64,000 bases of DNA from Belliella calami (GTDB lineage Bacteria > Bacteroidota > Bacteroidia > Cytophagales > Cyclobacteriaceae). The stretch covers positions 83,545 through 147,544 of the forward strand of contig NZ_JAKZGS010000010.1 of assembly GCF_022549695.1 (NCBI RefSeq), in the 5' to 3' direction. A model generated the notes under the pieces. The model ran no database searches. It saw only the letters and a program-made list of their open reading frames with translations, and was not told the origin of the DNA. Shown here one piece after another: positions 35,957 through 45,313 of this stretch. The first letter of the stretch is position 1; the number at the start of each line of letters is the position of its first letter. A program made the position numbers and the translations under genes.

Positions 35957-38065
35957 TTATCTCACAAATGCGGCAGCTACTCCACCATCTACATTAAGGA
36001 TATTTCCGGTGCTTTTGGATAAAATTCCACCTACAAAAGCGAAAACGCCATTTGCTATATCCTCTGTACTGATGATTTCATTCAGCAAGGTTCTTTTTGC
36101 ATAATGAGCAGGCAATTCTTCTACAGAAATACCATAAGCTTTCGCTCTTCCTTCAGCCCATTTGCCTTCCCAGATTTTTGACCCTTCGATTACAGCATCA
36201 GGATTCACCACATTCACGCGGATTTTGTCAGGCCCCAATTCAGCAGCCAACAATCTTGACATATGAACTTGGGCTGCTTTTGCAGTTCCGTATCCTACAT
36301 TGTTTGGTCCAGATACAAGCGCATTTTTAGAAGCAATATTGATGATATCTCCACCAAGACCTTGTGCTCTTAGTATTTTTACACTTTCTTGACTCACTTT
36401 GAATTGGCCTTTTACAAGGACATCATTCAGCAAATCCCAATCAGCTTCTGAAGTTTCTGTCAAAGGTTTGCTGATAGCAAGACCTGCACAGTTTACAACG
36501 ATATCAACACCACCGAATGCTAGGTTTGCGGCTTTGAAGGCAGATGTTATCGTGTCATTTTCCAAAACATTCAATTTTGTCTGGATAGCAGTGTCTTTTC
36601 CAAAATCCTTCACCGCCTCTTCCAATCTGTCACCGTCAAGATCTGTCAAGACCACACAAGCACCTTCTTTGGCTAATTTGTCTGCGATAGCTTTTCCGAT
36701 ACCTCCTGCACTTCCTGTGATCAAGGCTACTTTCCTTGACAAAGGCTGCTCTTTGGGCATTCTTTGAAGCTTTGCTTCTTCCAATAACCAATATTCGATA
36801 TCAAAAGCTTCCTGCAATGGCAAAGAAACATATTCTGATACTGCTTCAGCACCTCGCATTACGTTGATTGCGTTGATATAGAATTCAGAAGCTACTCTTG
36901 AAGTTTGCTTGTTTTTTGCATAGGAAAACAAACCAACACCCGGCCACAAGATGATCACTGGATTTGGATCACGCATTGCTGGACTGTTGGATCTTTTGTG
37001 CTTTTCGTAGTAGTCTTTGTAGCCTTCTCTGTAAGTAGCAAACAACTTGCTGATATGCTCTTTGATTGCACCCAAGTCACTAAGGTCTTGGTTGGCAGGA
37101 ATGTCTAATACAAGAGGGGCGATTTTTGTTCTCAAAAAGTGATCTGGGCAAGAAGTACCCAAAGATGCCAATTTTTCCAAATCATTAGAGTTGATAAATT
37201 GTAAAACAGTATCTGAGTCACTGAAAGTACCGACCATTCTGTCATAGCTGGAAGCAAGACCTCTCAACAATGGAGAAATGATGGCAGCCTGATCTTTTCT
37301 TTTGCTTGGCTCAAGCGACTCGATTTTTTGACCACCGAAAACAGGTCTGTTTTTACCATAGTTGTCTTCAAGGTATTGCGAAGCTTTTTCGATTACTTCA
37401 AGGCTGTTGATATAGCATTCAAAAGCTGTATCACCCCAAGTGAAAAGTCCGTGACCTCCAAGCATGATTCCTCTGATTCCAGGATTTTCGTCCAGGGCCT
37501 TTTTCAATTGAAGACCCAAGTCAAAACCTGGTCTCTGCCAAGGAATCCAGGCGATTTGCCCATCAAAAAGCTCTTGGGTAATTTTCTCACCTTCTTTGGA
37601 CGCAGCTATGGCAATGGCCGCATCTGGATGAAGGTGATCAATGTGTTTGAATGGCAAAAATGCGTGTAGTGGTGTATCGATCGAAGGTGCTTTGGAGTCT
37701 AGATCGTAGATACAATGATTGAAAAGACCGACCATTTCATCTTCGAATTCTATTCCTTTGTATATGCCTTCCAATGCCCTGAGCTTGTCAACATAAAGCC
37801 CTGCAAGTCCTGATTTGGTCAAAGTACCAATATCTCCACCTGAGCCTTTTACCCACATTACTTCTACTTCTTTTCCAGAAAGGGGATCTTTTTCATAAGT
37901 CTTACAGCTGGTATTTCCACCTCCATAATTTGTGATTCGTAGATCCGCACCGAGTATATTAGATCTATATATCAAAAGGGCAACTTCATCATCGCCCAAA
38001 GAGTTTGCTTTTTGTTCGTCCCATAGGTAAGAGACATGATTGAATTTTTGTTCCAAAATAGCCAT
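35957..38065 (-). CDS. rhaEW: Bifunctional rhamnulose-1-phosphate aldolase / lactaldehyde dehydrogenase
   Basis: This 702-residue fusion has an N-terminal class II aldolase domain (about residues 1-430), with the zinc-binding HLHPDAAIAIAAS and GGHGLFTWG blocks, and a C-terminal short-chain dehydrogenase (about 440-702). The dehydrogenase shows the nucleotide loop ITGSAGGIGKAIA, a NIAS serine and YGTAK in the YxxxK position. Known RhaEW-type enzymes split L-rhamnulose-1-phosphate into DHAP and L-lactaldehyde and oxidise the latter to L-lactate. That product links directly to lutABC in this window. Operator-like site 10 is about 52 bp upstream of the start, and a terminator follows the stop. 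Confidence 0.92.
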   Translation of the reverse strand: MAILEQKFNHVSYLWDEQKANSLGDDEVALLIYRSNILGADLRITNYGGGNTSCKTYEKDPLSGKEVEVMWVKGSGGDIGTLTKSGLAGLYVDKLRALEGIYKGIEFEDEMVGLFNHCIYDLDSKAPSIDTPLHAFLPFKHIDHLHPDAAIAIAASKEGEKITQELFDGQIAWIPWQRPGFDLGLQLKKALDENPGIRGIMLGGHGLFTWGDTAFECYINSLEVIEKASQYLEDNYGKNRPVFGGQKIESLEPSKRKDQAAIISPLLRGLASSYDRMVGTFSDSDTVLQFINSNDLEKLASLGTSCPDHFLRTKIAPLVLDIPANQDLSDLGAIKEHISKLFATYREGYKDYYEKHKRSNSPAMRDPNPVIILWPGVGLFSYAKNKQTSRVASEFYINAINVMRGAEAVSEYVSLPLQEAFDIEYWLLEEAKLQRMPKEQPLSRKVALITGSAGGIGKAIADKLAKEGACVVLTDLDGDRLEEAVKDFGKDTAIQTKLNVLENDTITSAFKAANLAFGGVDIVVNCAGLAISKPLTETSEADWDLLNDVLVKGQFKVSQESVKILRAQGLGGDIINIASKNALVSGPNNVGYGTAKAAQVHMSRLLAAELGPDKIRVNVVNPDAVIEGSKIWEGKWAEGRAKAYGISVEELPAHYAKRTLLNEIISTEDIANGVFAFVGGILSKSTGNILNVDGGVAAAFVR

Positions 38066-38115
38066 GGTAAACTAGGTTTAAGTTATAAAAGGAAATTTAT
38101 CCTATTTAATGTTAT

Positions 38116-38132
38116 TTACTGTCCTGTTCTGT
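38116..38132. promoter_or_regulatory. Operator-like motif site 10 (aldolase gene)
   Basis: The stretch TTACTGTCCTGTTCTGT shares the ACTGTCCTG core with sites 4 and 8. It is 50 bp upstream of the aldolase ATG. On the minus strand a TAAATTTC box follows about 16 bp later. Confidence 0.55.
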
Positions 38133-38150
38133 ACTGTTAATTTTAGTACA

Positions 38151-40553
38151 TTAATTTATATTTATTGTAATCTTTTGATTATAAGTTTTTTGGAAATGAA
38201 CCAAAATGCAGTTTTTTGTACTGTCGTAATCCCATCCACTTTCGCCTCCAGATTTTGCCAATGTTTTCCCATTGATCTGGATGTTTCGAGGTTCTTCTTT
38301 TACATGAACTTTCAAAACTATTTCGCGCTTAGGCAAGTCATATTTTCCCTCTGATTTATGAAGTGTGATTTGGGTAGCATTGTTTGTTGATTCTGATTCT
38401 ATTTTTGTTAGGGAATATTCATTATTCACATAATTTTCAGAAATCCCATCATCTTCGAAAAGCTCAAAATCACCTTTTTCCCCAGGGAAAATTTCGAAAG
38501 TCAATCGACCGTAATTTTCCTTGTTATCATACAAAACATCATCTTGCGAAGGGATTATTGCTCCTTCCTTTACAAAAATCGGTAGGGTTTCCAGTGGGGT
38601 TTCGATGTTGTAGTAGTTTTTGCCTTCATAAGGTTTTCCCGTCCAGTAATCAAACCACATACCTTCCGGCAGATAGACCACCCTTGTCTTGGCACTTTTG
38701 GTAATTACGGGGCAGATTATCATTTGATCACCAAAATAATACTGATCATCAACATTATAGGTGTTCAAATCATCTTGGTGATGCAAGACGAATGCTCGCA
38801 TGATAGGAACACCGGTTTGGTTTTGTTGAAATGCCGTGGTATAGATATAAGGAATAAGTCTATAGCGGAGTTTTGCATACTGTGTGAAGATCTTTTCAGC
38901 CTCCGAACCATAGTTCCAAGGTTCTTTGTAACCAGGATGATCCATTCCAAACACATGTGCTACTGGACTAAACATCCCAAACTGCACCCATCTCACAAAT
39001 AACTCAGGATCGGCATCATGCTCGAATCCACCCATATTATGTGACCAATATCCAACTCCTGATAGCCCCATGTTGATGCCAGCACGGATTACAGGAGCAT
39101 AGTATTGCCATTCGCTTGGCCAGTCTCCAGCCCAGATAAATGGATATCTTTGAATGCCGGCATAGCCTTCTCGTGTATGGTTCATACCACGCATTTTGTT
39201 GTGTTCTTTGAATTTTTCGTAAGGTGCTTTTGCATAAGCTACTGGAAACACATTGTGTAATTTTTTCGCCTCCGCACTGGTAGGTCCTGTTTTGCTGCTT
39301 TCATTCGCTTGTCTTCCAAAGGCACTTCCTTCATCAGTCTTCAAAAACATTGCACCAATTTCTGCGATCTTCATCACACCGTTTTCCCACCACCAATCGA
39401 CGGCTTTGTCATTGAAGAAATTGACAAATTCGCCCTTGTTATTTTCTTCAGGATACACATGCCCTCCTTCTCTGGCTTGATCAAGGAGATTTAGGTTGTT
39501 TCCATTATCAAATCTTGGCCTGACGTGTAATCCTACCATGTTTACATCCATTCCATATAGCTGGTCAAACATGCTCTTTGGATCGGTAAATGTCTCTCTC
39601 CATTCGAAAGAAGTTGCGCCACTTCCTCCATTTTTTCCAAAAAGCCTCCATGTAGAATCTAGATGAAGCACATCAAATGGAATACCTTTTTGTCTGTATC
39701 TTTTCGCTAAGGCGACTACATATTCTCCTGAAGTCAGATGTTCGTGTCCCCAAGTTCCTCCGCTGTAAGTTCCCACATGCAATCCGTGGGCAAATCTTGG
39801 CAGTAAAGGAGATTTGCCAGTAAGGTCTGTGTAGTGATTGATCAAATGTGTGAAATCAGGGCCGTACATGAAGAAGTAATCCACGTGTGTTCCTTCTGCC
39901 TGAAAAGTCAATTTGTCTTTGTCCGTTTTGCCCAAATCAAATTCACTAGGCTGACTTGTGTGATAGAAAATGCCATAGCCTTTGGTACTCATCATAAATG
40001 GCACTGGAGCATAATTGGCTTCCAAGATATTGTAGGCTCCGATAATATGTGGTTTGAGCAATCCTCGACCTACATTCATGACCAAAGATTTTCCCTTTTG
40101 ATCTAGAAAATCCATTCTTTCACCAAATCCGAAAAAGTGCTCATCCGAATGGATGTTTTTTGAAATGCCTGATTTGATTTCTTTTTGGTAATATCCTCCT
40201 GATTCATTTGACGCTTCTGAAGATATCAAATCTCCTGATTCGTTAAAAACTTTGATTGCAAGTGAGCTTTTGTCAATTTCTAGCTTCAGTGCTGGGGTTG
40301 TGATAAGGTATGAATCTGCGTTCTCTTCTTGATTGACTGCGATGGCAGGCCATTGTTGATGCGCAAGCATGTAGGAAAACTCCTCTTCAGGTATTTGCGC
40401 ACCGACTTTGACTCTAAATAAATCAGGCTTATAAAATGCAATTTCCAGCTTCGTCTCTGAAGTTTGAAAAGTTAATATGTTTTGGTCCTGGGCAGTTACT
40501 ATGTTTTGTGAAATACATAATACAATGAGAACAAAAATGGAAAATTTTTTCAT
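38151..40553 (-). CDS. GH31-family alpha-glycosidase
   Basis: This 800-residue exported enzyme has a signal peptide (to VTAQ, about residue 22). GH31 landmarks are complete: the N-terminal FGFGERMDFLDQKG block, the YGPDFTHLINHYTDLTGKSPLLPRFAHGL block, the nucleophile Asp in MFLKTDEGSAFG, the acid/base Asp in FIWAGDWPSEW, and the C-terminal beta domains. GH31 enzymes act on alpha-glucosides, alpha-xylosides or alpha-galactosides; the substrate here is not clear. It lies on the same strand directly upstream of the aldolase gene with 85 bp between, which contains operator-like site 10. It has no operator-like site of its own in the 226 bp upstream. Confidence 0.9.
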   Translation of the reverse strand: MKKFSIFVLIVLCISQNIVTAQDQNILTFQTSETKLEIAFYKPDLFRVKVGAQIPEEEFSYMLAHQQWPAIAVNQEENADSYLITTPALKLEIDKSSLAIKVFNESGDLISSEASNESGGYYQKEIKSGISKNIHSDEHFFGFGERMDFLDQKGKSLVMNVGRGLLKPHIIGAYNILEANYAPVPFMMSTKGYGIFYHTSQPSEFDLGKTDKDKLTFQAEGTHVDYFFMYGPDFTHLINHYTDLTGKSPLLPRFAHGLHVGTYSGGTWGHEHLTSGEYVVALAKRYRQKGIPFDVLHLDSTWRLFGKNGGSGATSFEWRETFTDPKSMFDQLYGMDVNMVGLHVRPRFDNGNNLNLLDQAREGGHVYPEENNKGEFVNFFNDKAVDWWWENGVMKIAEIGAMFLKTDEGSAFGRQANESSKTGPTSAEAKKLHNVFPVAYAKAPYEKFKEHNKMRGMNHTREGYAGIQRYPFIWAGDWPSEWQYYAPVIRAGINMGLSGVGYWSHNMGGFEHDADPELFVRWVQFGMFSPVAHVFGMDHPGYKEPWNYGSEAEKIFTQYAKLRYRLIPYIYTTAFQQNQTGVPIMRAFVLHHQDDLNTYNVDDQYYFGDQMIICPVITKSAKTRVVYLPEGMWFDYWTGKPYEGKNYYNIETPLETLPIFVKEGAIIPSQDDVLYDNKENYGRLTFEIFPGEKGDFELFEDDGISENYVNNEYSLTKIESESTNNATQITLHKSEGKYDLPKREIVLKVHVKEEPRNIQINGKTLAKSGGESGWDYDSTKNCILVHFQKTYNQKITININ

Positions 40554-40779
40554 TTTAGTTTTTGAGGGTTTAGTGTTATTTTGAGGCAGACTTGTTTTCC
40601 CAAACCGTATCTTTTAATGGCTGTAGCTAGCTGGTATTGCTTTTCAAAGAGAAGGCTTCAGTTTTATCCAAAGTGATCAAAGAAAAATAATCTTAAATCA
40701 CTGATTTTAGAATGCTTCATTCTAGCTCAAAATGGCTATTCAAATCAAAAATACCCAATTGGGTTGAAGAGACTATCCT

Positions 40780-41688
40780 TTACTCTCCTGTTACCAGTTT
40801 TTGAAATAATTGATCTAACCAAATCAAACTTAAATCTGACCATTGTGAAGCAGTGCCATGGGTGATCGAATTCCCTTTTCCATAGCCATGTCCGCCCTTT
40901 TCAAAAAGATGTAATTCGGTTTTTGTGCCAATTGCTGCAAGAGCTTTTGCGTATCGGATCGAATTCTCTGCTGGAACAGCTTTGTCATCCCAACTATGGA
41001 CAAGAAAAGCTGGAGGTGTATTTGAATTGACTTGTTTTTCGTTGGAATAAAATGTCTCCCAATCAGTCTCCAATTGCTCCCTGAGCAAATTTGTTCTGGA
41101 ACCTTCATGCGTTACGCCTTTCTCAAAACTAATCACCGGGTATATCAATATACTAAAATTGGGAAGACTTCCTTCCTCCAATACACCGTGTACAGAAAGC
41201 GAAGACGCTAAATGTCCTCCAGCCGAAAAACCCAAGACTCCGACTTTTTCAGAATCGATATTCCATTTTTCAGCATTTTTCCTTATCAATTTTATGGCTT
41301 GCTTGGCATCTGACAAAGGTACATTCCATGGTTCGGAGACCAAGCTTGGTTCTGGCAATCTGTATTTCAATACAGCTGCTACATAACCTTTTTCAGAGTA
41401 AAATTTTGCAATGTCATAGCCTTCATGATTGATGGCGAGATTTCTGTATCCACCGCCGGGACAGATTAGGATAGCACGTCCGTTACCTTCTCCAGAAGTT
41501 GGAAAATATACCGTGATGTCTGGAATAGCGACAGTTTCTACATTTCCCCTTTCATTAAATTGGTCTTCCTCTATAGCTTTTAGGGTGTATGGAGCTTCTT
41601 TTTCCCACAGGTTGATTTTTTCAATTTTCTGGGAAAATCCATAAGTGCTGACAGCAAAAAAGATCATCATTAAGATGGTTTGTTTCAT
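40780..41688 (-). CDS. Alpha/beta-hydrolase carbohydrate esterase-like
   Basis: This 302-residue protein has a signal peptide (to YGFSQ, about residue 20). The fold landmarks are the oxyanion block CPGGGYRNL, the nucleophile elbow GFSAGGHLA, the acid Asp in HSWDDKAVP and the His in GGHGYG. This is the pattern of acetylxylan/pectin deacetylase-type esterases of Bacteroidota. In a pectin locus removal of acetyl groups from the backbone is likely, but other acyl groups are possible. It is on the same strand as the GH31 gene with a 226-bp gap, in which I saw no other gene. Confidence 0.85.
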   Translation of the reverse strand: MKQTILMMIFFAVSTYGFSQKIEKINLWEKEAPYTLKAIEEDQFNERGNVETVAIPDITVYFPTSGEGNGRAILICPGGGYRNLAINHEGYDIAKFYSEKGYVAAVLKYRLPEPSLVSEPWNVPLSDAKQAIKLIRKNAEKWNIDSEKVGVLGFSAGGHLASSLSVHGVLEEGSLPNFSILIYPVISFEKGVTHEGSRTNLLREQLETDWETFYSNEKQVNSNTPPAFLVHSWDDKAVPAENSIRYAKALAAIGTKTELHLFEKGGHGYGKGNSITHGTASQWSDLSLIWLDQLFQKLVTGE

Positions 41689-41712
41689 GTGTTTATTATT
41701 TGTTTTTCAGAG

Positions 41713-41740
41713 GTCATCCCGATTGGTCGGGACAGGCTAT
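41713..41740. repeat. GC-rich mini-palindrome
   Basis: TCCCGATTGGTCGGGACAGG contains CCCGA/TCGGG pairing and ends ACAGGCT, nearly the same as the third insert in repeat copy A (2070-2090). It stands alone 25 bp upstream of the esterase start. Confidence 0.5.
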
Positions 41741-41824
41741 GGAATCTCGCATGGTTGATAATCATCCCAGTGTGTGACGTTCTTCGTCATGCTTGATTTC
41801 ATATCTCGGTATTTTCTGTTTTAC

Positions 41825-41972
41825 GATTATACGCTTCTTTGCCAGTAGCTTTAATTCCAAGGTCGATTGCTTGCTTATGTTCAATATCTATGAGTATCTA
41901 ATATCAATTTATATCGGATCTAAGCTAAATCAGGCTTTTCTTTAGTTAGTGGCAAAGTTCCGTATATCCATA
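41825..41972. mobile_element. 148-bp element, family 2 copy 1
   Basis: It differs from 51051-51198 at only four of 148 positions and has the same orientation. The ends are imperfect inverted repeats: GATTATACGCTTCTTTGCCA on the left and TGGCAAAGTTCCGTATATCC on the right. The tip resembles that of family 1 (ATTATCCGC...ACCAG). No transposase is encoded. Confidence 0.8.
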
Positions 41973-42003
41973 ATTCTTTTTTAGATTTCGCTATCAATGT
42001 TCC

Positions 42004-42129
42004 TTATTCTACTTTTTTCAGTCTGTACCAATCCACAACTTGCCCTTCAGATCTTGATAGAGTCAGGTTGTTATCATTTTCTTCAATCCGCCAATCCCCA
42101 TTGAGGATCAGTGTCCAGTCAAAATCAGC
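42004..42129 (-). pseudogene. C-terminal remnant of a lipocalin-like protein
   Basis: The minus-strand frame reads ADFDWTLILNGDWRIEENDN, then LTLSRSEGQVVDWYRLKKVE and a stop at 42004-42006, with a TAG directly upstream. The pattern resembles the end of lipocalin-like Bacteroidota lipoproteins. A second coding-like minus fragment without a start (HLSAKNVYYERTLLTKETG, stop near 42390) follows to the right. Both look like gene ruins. Confidence 0.45.
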
Positions 42130-42157
42130 CTAAAGTTACAAGTATTGGAGAAAGATA

Positions 42158-42412
42158 TTGTCTTTCTTTTTTATCTTTAGAAAAACTGCTTCACCCTTGA
42201 GCAAAAAGCCAATACCATATCGAGAGCCAAAAATCCAAAGAAATATGCAAAGAGACCGTGAAATCAACCATCACTACCAATCCAAAGTTTGGACTGTACT
42301 ACGCTTCTGGGATTTCGAGGTTAAGGAAGCGTTGGGATGTGTGTGTGAAGAGGGTTTAGGAGTCCCTATCCAAAACATATTGAAAATTATTACCATTGAC
42401 TCTCTGTTTTAA
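42158..42412 (+). pseudogene. Remnant of a Vsr-like mismatch endonuclease
   Basis: The frame contains PKIQRNMQRDREINHHYQSK followed by VWTVLRFWDFEVKEALGCV. The order KIxRNxxRDxxxxxxYxxxGWxVLRFWExE is the C-terminal part of very-short-patch repair (Vsr) endonucleases. The catalytic N-terminal half, with its Asp and the zinc-site cysteines, is missing, and the Gly of GWxV is replaced by Val. The resemblance ends near 42350. It stands 1.6 kb from an m5C methyltransferase gene, the usual companion of Vsr. The remaining DNA to 42631 holds no intact gene. Confidence 0.6.
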
Positions 42413-42631
42413 ATATAATTTCATTACCAGTTTCTTTTGTTAATAGGGTTCTTTCATAATAGACATTCTTTGCACTCAAATGACAAATTATATTTGGGTC
42501 TTCACCAGGCTATGGTGTATGAAACCTTACAACTTGCCTTATTTTATTTGACATCATTTTTTGTTTTGCAGTGTTTCAAGCATTGCCACCGCTTGTATTC
42601 ATTTTCATCAGGTTAAAAGCTGTTTCTATAT

Positions 42632-43447
42632 TTAGTTTGCATCAAAACTCTTAAACCAGGACTCATCAACTGTAACAGACTCTTTTAATTCCACTTTCAA
42701 TCCAAGATTTAATTCTTTTAGTTTTTCAGCGAGTTTATCACCATCCATCAAATCAATTGTTGGAGCCCCATCTCTCGTTGCTTCTAAAATTGCATCTCTA
42801 GTAAATGAGGCTGTTGTAATAAATAACCCTTTATCTGTTCTTCCAACCATCGCACCTCTAAAGTCTCTAATATCTTTGGAGCCAACTTTAGAGCTATTTT
42901 TATATCTTTTACATTGGAAAATTATATGAAAACTTAAAATTCCATTTATACGTGCAATACCTCTACCATCTATACCACCATCACCACTTCTTCCAGTAAC
43001 TTCTACTTGGGTAAATCCCTTTTCTCTTAATAATCTTTGAATTAATCTTTCAAAACCAGAAGGTGACAAATTTTCTATTATTACATTTAGGACTTTTTCT
43101 TTCCAGTCTTCCTCTTCATTAACCTCTTCATTAACTTGCTTTTCCATTTTTTTATCCCAAATTGGATTTATTAATGAAAAATCTGAATTGTTATTTAACG
43201 ACCAAACCCCTCTACTTGAATTTTCCAGAAGTCCTTGACTTTTAAGCATCGTTCTAACCCAAGCCATCTGGTATTCGAATTCAGTTTGGTTGGTGTTCTT
43301 ATGCATAATCGTTAATAAGTCATCTGTTATTTTTAAAGATTCTATTACTTTGTTATTTATCTCTTCATTAGTACCTGATCCGCCAAGTTCCTGAATTGCC
43401 AAAAGTACTGGTTTGAAAAAGTACTCTCTTTTTGGAAAGGTTGCCAT
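42632..43447 (-). CDS. Mrr-type restriction endonuclease
   Basis: This 271-residue protein has the two Mrr parts: an N-terminal winged-helix Mrr_N-like domain (PVLLAIQELGGSGTNEEINNKVIE ... WVRTMLKSQGLLENSSRGVWSL, residues about 10-105) and a C-terminal PD-(D/E)xK nuclease (GFERLIQRLLREKGF, GRSGDGGIDGRG, IIFQCKRYK, residues about 130-245). The catalytic Asp (GGIDG) and the QxK are present. Mrr enzymes cut DNA carrying foreign methylation. It would have to tolerate the m5C made by the neighbouring methyltransferase. It is divergent from a small unknown gene 45 bp away. Confidence 0.88.
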   Translation of the reverse strand: MATFPKREYFFKPVLLAIQELGGSGTNEEINNKVIESLKITDDLLTIMHKNTNQTEFEYQMAWVRTMLKSQGLLENSSRGVWSLNNNSDFSLINPIWDKKMEKQVNEEVNEEEDWKEKVLNVIIENLSPSGFERLIQRLLREKGFTQVEVTGRSGDGGIDGRGIARINGILSFHIIFQCKRYKNSSKVGSKDIRDFRGAMVGRTDKGLFITTASFTRDAILEATRDGAPTIDLMDGDKLAEKLKELNLGLKVELKESVTVDESWFKSFDAN

Positions 43448-43492
43448 ATTTTAATTATTTTCCTGGTGTGAAATTCAAAAATACAATTAATT

Positions 43493-43771
43493 ATGGATTG
43501 GGAAATAGTTTTATCGATTGATCACCTAAAAGAACTTTGCGATATTAATGGTAGAGCAGAGTTCTATATTATACTTGCTGGCGGATTGAGCCGCAGTGGA
43601 AAAGAAATTCATTATGATAAAATTTCAGGTAAATTCGAAATATATAATGAAATAGATGAAATTTGGCAAAGTGATCTCTCTGAAAATGAATTGTATTCAA
43701 AAACAATGATTCCTGAGGCTATTGAAAAATCTTCTATGTTTTATTGCGGTTATCAACTTTATGGCTTATGA
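43493..43771 (+). CDS. Small protein of unknown function
   Basis: This 92-residue acidic protein begins MDWEIVLSIDHLKELC, has FYIILAGGLSRSGKEIHYD in the middle and ends in a CGYQLYGL segment. I recognise no family. It starts 45 bp from the divergent Mrr gene and lies before the methyltransferase. It could be a small immune or regulatory protein of the defence cluster, but nothing in the sequence proves this. The 43772-43970 stretch behind it is AT-rich and holds no ORF. Confidence 0.55.
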   Translation: MDWEIVLSIDHLKELCDINGRAEFYIILAGGLSRSGKEIHYDKISGKFEIYNEIDEIWQSDLSENELYSKTMIPEAIEKSSMFYCGYQLYGL

Positions 43772-43970
43772 AGAGGATTGCCTTGCCTATTGTCTTTACC
43801 AATAATGGAGGAATTGCACTAGACCCCAACTTAAATTGTGTTAGTCCATCATTTTACCATCTATCATTACCCCCAGTTGTACGCTTTTCTTTCCGAATTT
43901 CTTAATTTTTCCTCTTTTGAAATCCTTCAAAATTTCTCACATGGAATAATTTAGTATTAAAAATCCTTTC

Positions 43971-43978
43971 TATATTTG
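43971..43978 (+). promoter_or_regulatory. -7 box of the methyltransferase gene
   Basis: TATATTTG matches the Bacteroidota -7 consensus TAnnTTTG exactly and lies 31 bp before the ATG at 44010. No clear TTG -33 box is present 19-21 bp upstream, so the promoter may be weak or controlled. Confidence 0.45.
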
Positions 43979-44009
43979 TAACCAATGTGTAAGGTTTGAT
44001 AATTTGGTT

Positions 44010-45275
44010 ATGAAAGAATATTTGACGCTAGCGGAAACGGCTGACCTTGTGGGTAAAAGCAAAGAAACACTGAGAAGATGGGACAAAGAGGGTATATTGA
44101 ATGCCGTACGTGAACCTGTCTCCAATTATCGTGTCTATAGAAAATCTGACGTTCAGTTGCTCCTTGGAAGCATGTTTGATGAAGTTATCGAAGACGAAGT
44201 GTCAAATTACGTAAAGCCCAACTACGAATATTCCGTTTTAGAACTTTTTGCTGGTGCAGGAGGATTAGGTATTGGGCTGGAAAAAGCAGGTATAAAATGC
44301 GTTGCCCTGAATGAAATTGACAAATGGGCTTGTGAAACTTTGAGAACGAATAGACCTAACTGGAATGTTCTTGAAGGAGATATCAAAGATTTTGATTTTT
44401 CGGAATACAGAAACAAAGTAGATGTTGTAACAGGTGGATTTCCTTGTCAAGCATTTAGCTATGCGGGGAAGAAGCTTGGACTTAATGATGCTAGGGGAAC
44501 ATTGTTTTATGAATTTGCGAGGGTAGTGCAGGAGGTGAATCCTGCAATATGCATTGGAGAAAATGTGAGAGGTTTGTTGAGTCACGAGAAAGGCAAGACG
44601 TTACAAGGAATGATTTCTATTTTGGATGAAATTGGCTATAGGGTTGTTCCTGTGCAGGTTTTGAAAGCTATTCACTACCGAGTCCCGCAAAAAAGAGAAA
44701 GATTGATTTTAGTAGGGATCAGAAAAGATATAGAAGTTGATTTCCATTATCCTAAGCCACATAAAAGGATTTATAATCTTGAAGATGCCCTAAAAAAGGG
44801 TTCATTGTTTGATTCAGACGTTCCCAAATCTAATGGAGCAAAATATCCTGAATATAAAAAGAAAGTTTTGGACATGATCCCACCAAAAGGGTATTGGCGT
44901 GATCTTCCAGAAGACCTTCAAAAGGAATATATGGGAGGAAGTTTTTATCTAGGAGGAGGTAAAACAGGTATGGCTAGAAGAATTGGATGGGATGAACCTT
45001 CGCTTACACTGACTTGTAGCCCGGCCCAAAAGCAAACTGAAAGATGCCATCCTGAAGAAACAAGGCCTTTTACAGTCCGTGAATATGCGCGAATTCAAAC
45101 TTTTCCTGATGAATGGAAATTTGCAGGTTCACTTGCACAACAATATAAACAAATCGGTAATGCTGTGCCAGTCAACCTTGGACAGGAAGTAGGTTATGCA
45201 GTTGTGAAGTTTTTGAATGAGTATTATAACAGCAAAACTGTTAAGTCAAAAAACACATATCTTTTGGCAAAATAA
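44010..45275 (+). CDS. DNA (cytosine-5-) methyltransferase with N-terminal HTH
   Basis: This 421-residue protein starts at ATG 44010 (an in-frame TTG at 44004 is less likely). Residues 1-60 are a MerR/excisionase-like helix-turn-helix (YLTLAETADLVGKSKETLRRWDKEGIL ... YRKSDVQLLL). Then come the m5C motifs: I (LELFAGAGGLGIGL), IV with the catalytic Cys (GGFPCQAFSYAGKKLGL), VI (ENVRGL), VIII (QKRERLILVGI), IX and X (REYARIQTFPDEW, QIGNAVPVNL). The following gene is an Eco47II-like endonuclease, so the likely target is GGNCC. The fused HTH could repress its own promoter, replacing a separate controller protein. Confidence 0.92.
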   Translation: MKEYLTLAETADLVGKSKETLRRWDKEGILNAVREPVSNYRVYRKSDVQLLLGSMFDEVIEDEVSNYVKPNYEYSVLELFAGAGGLGIGLEKAGIKCVALNEIDKWACETLRTNRPNWNVLEGDIKDFDFSEYRNKVDVVTGGFPCQAFSYAGKKLGLNDARGTLFYEFARVVQEVNPAICIGENVRGLLSHEKGKTLQGMISILDEIGYRVVPVQVLKAIHYRVPQKRERLILVGIRKDIEVDFHYPKPHKRIYNLEDALKKGSLFDSDVPKSNGAKYPEYKKKVLDMIPPKGYWRDLPEDLQKEYMGGSFYLGGGKTGMARRIGWDEPSLTLTCSPAQKQTERCHPEETRPFTVREYARIQTFPDEWKFAGSLAQQYKQIGNAVPVNLGQEVGYAVVKFLNEYYNSKTVKSKNTYLLAK

Positions 45276-45313
45276 GAGAGTTTCTTTAGTTTGTGGGATA
45301 ATTTACAAACTCT

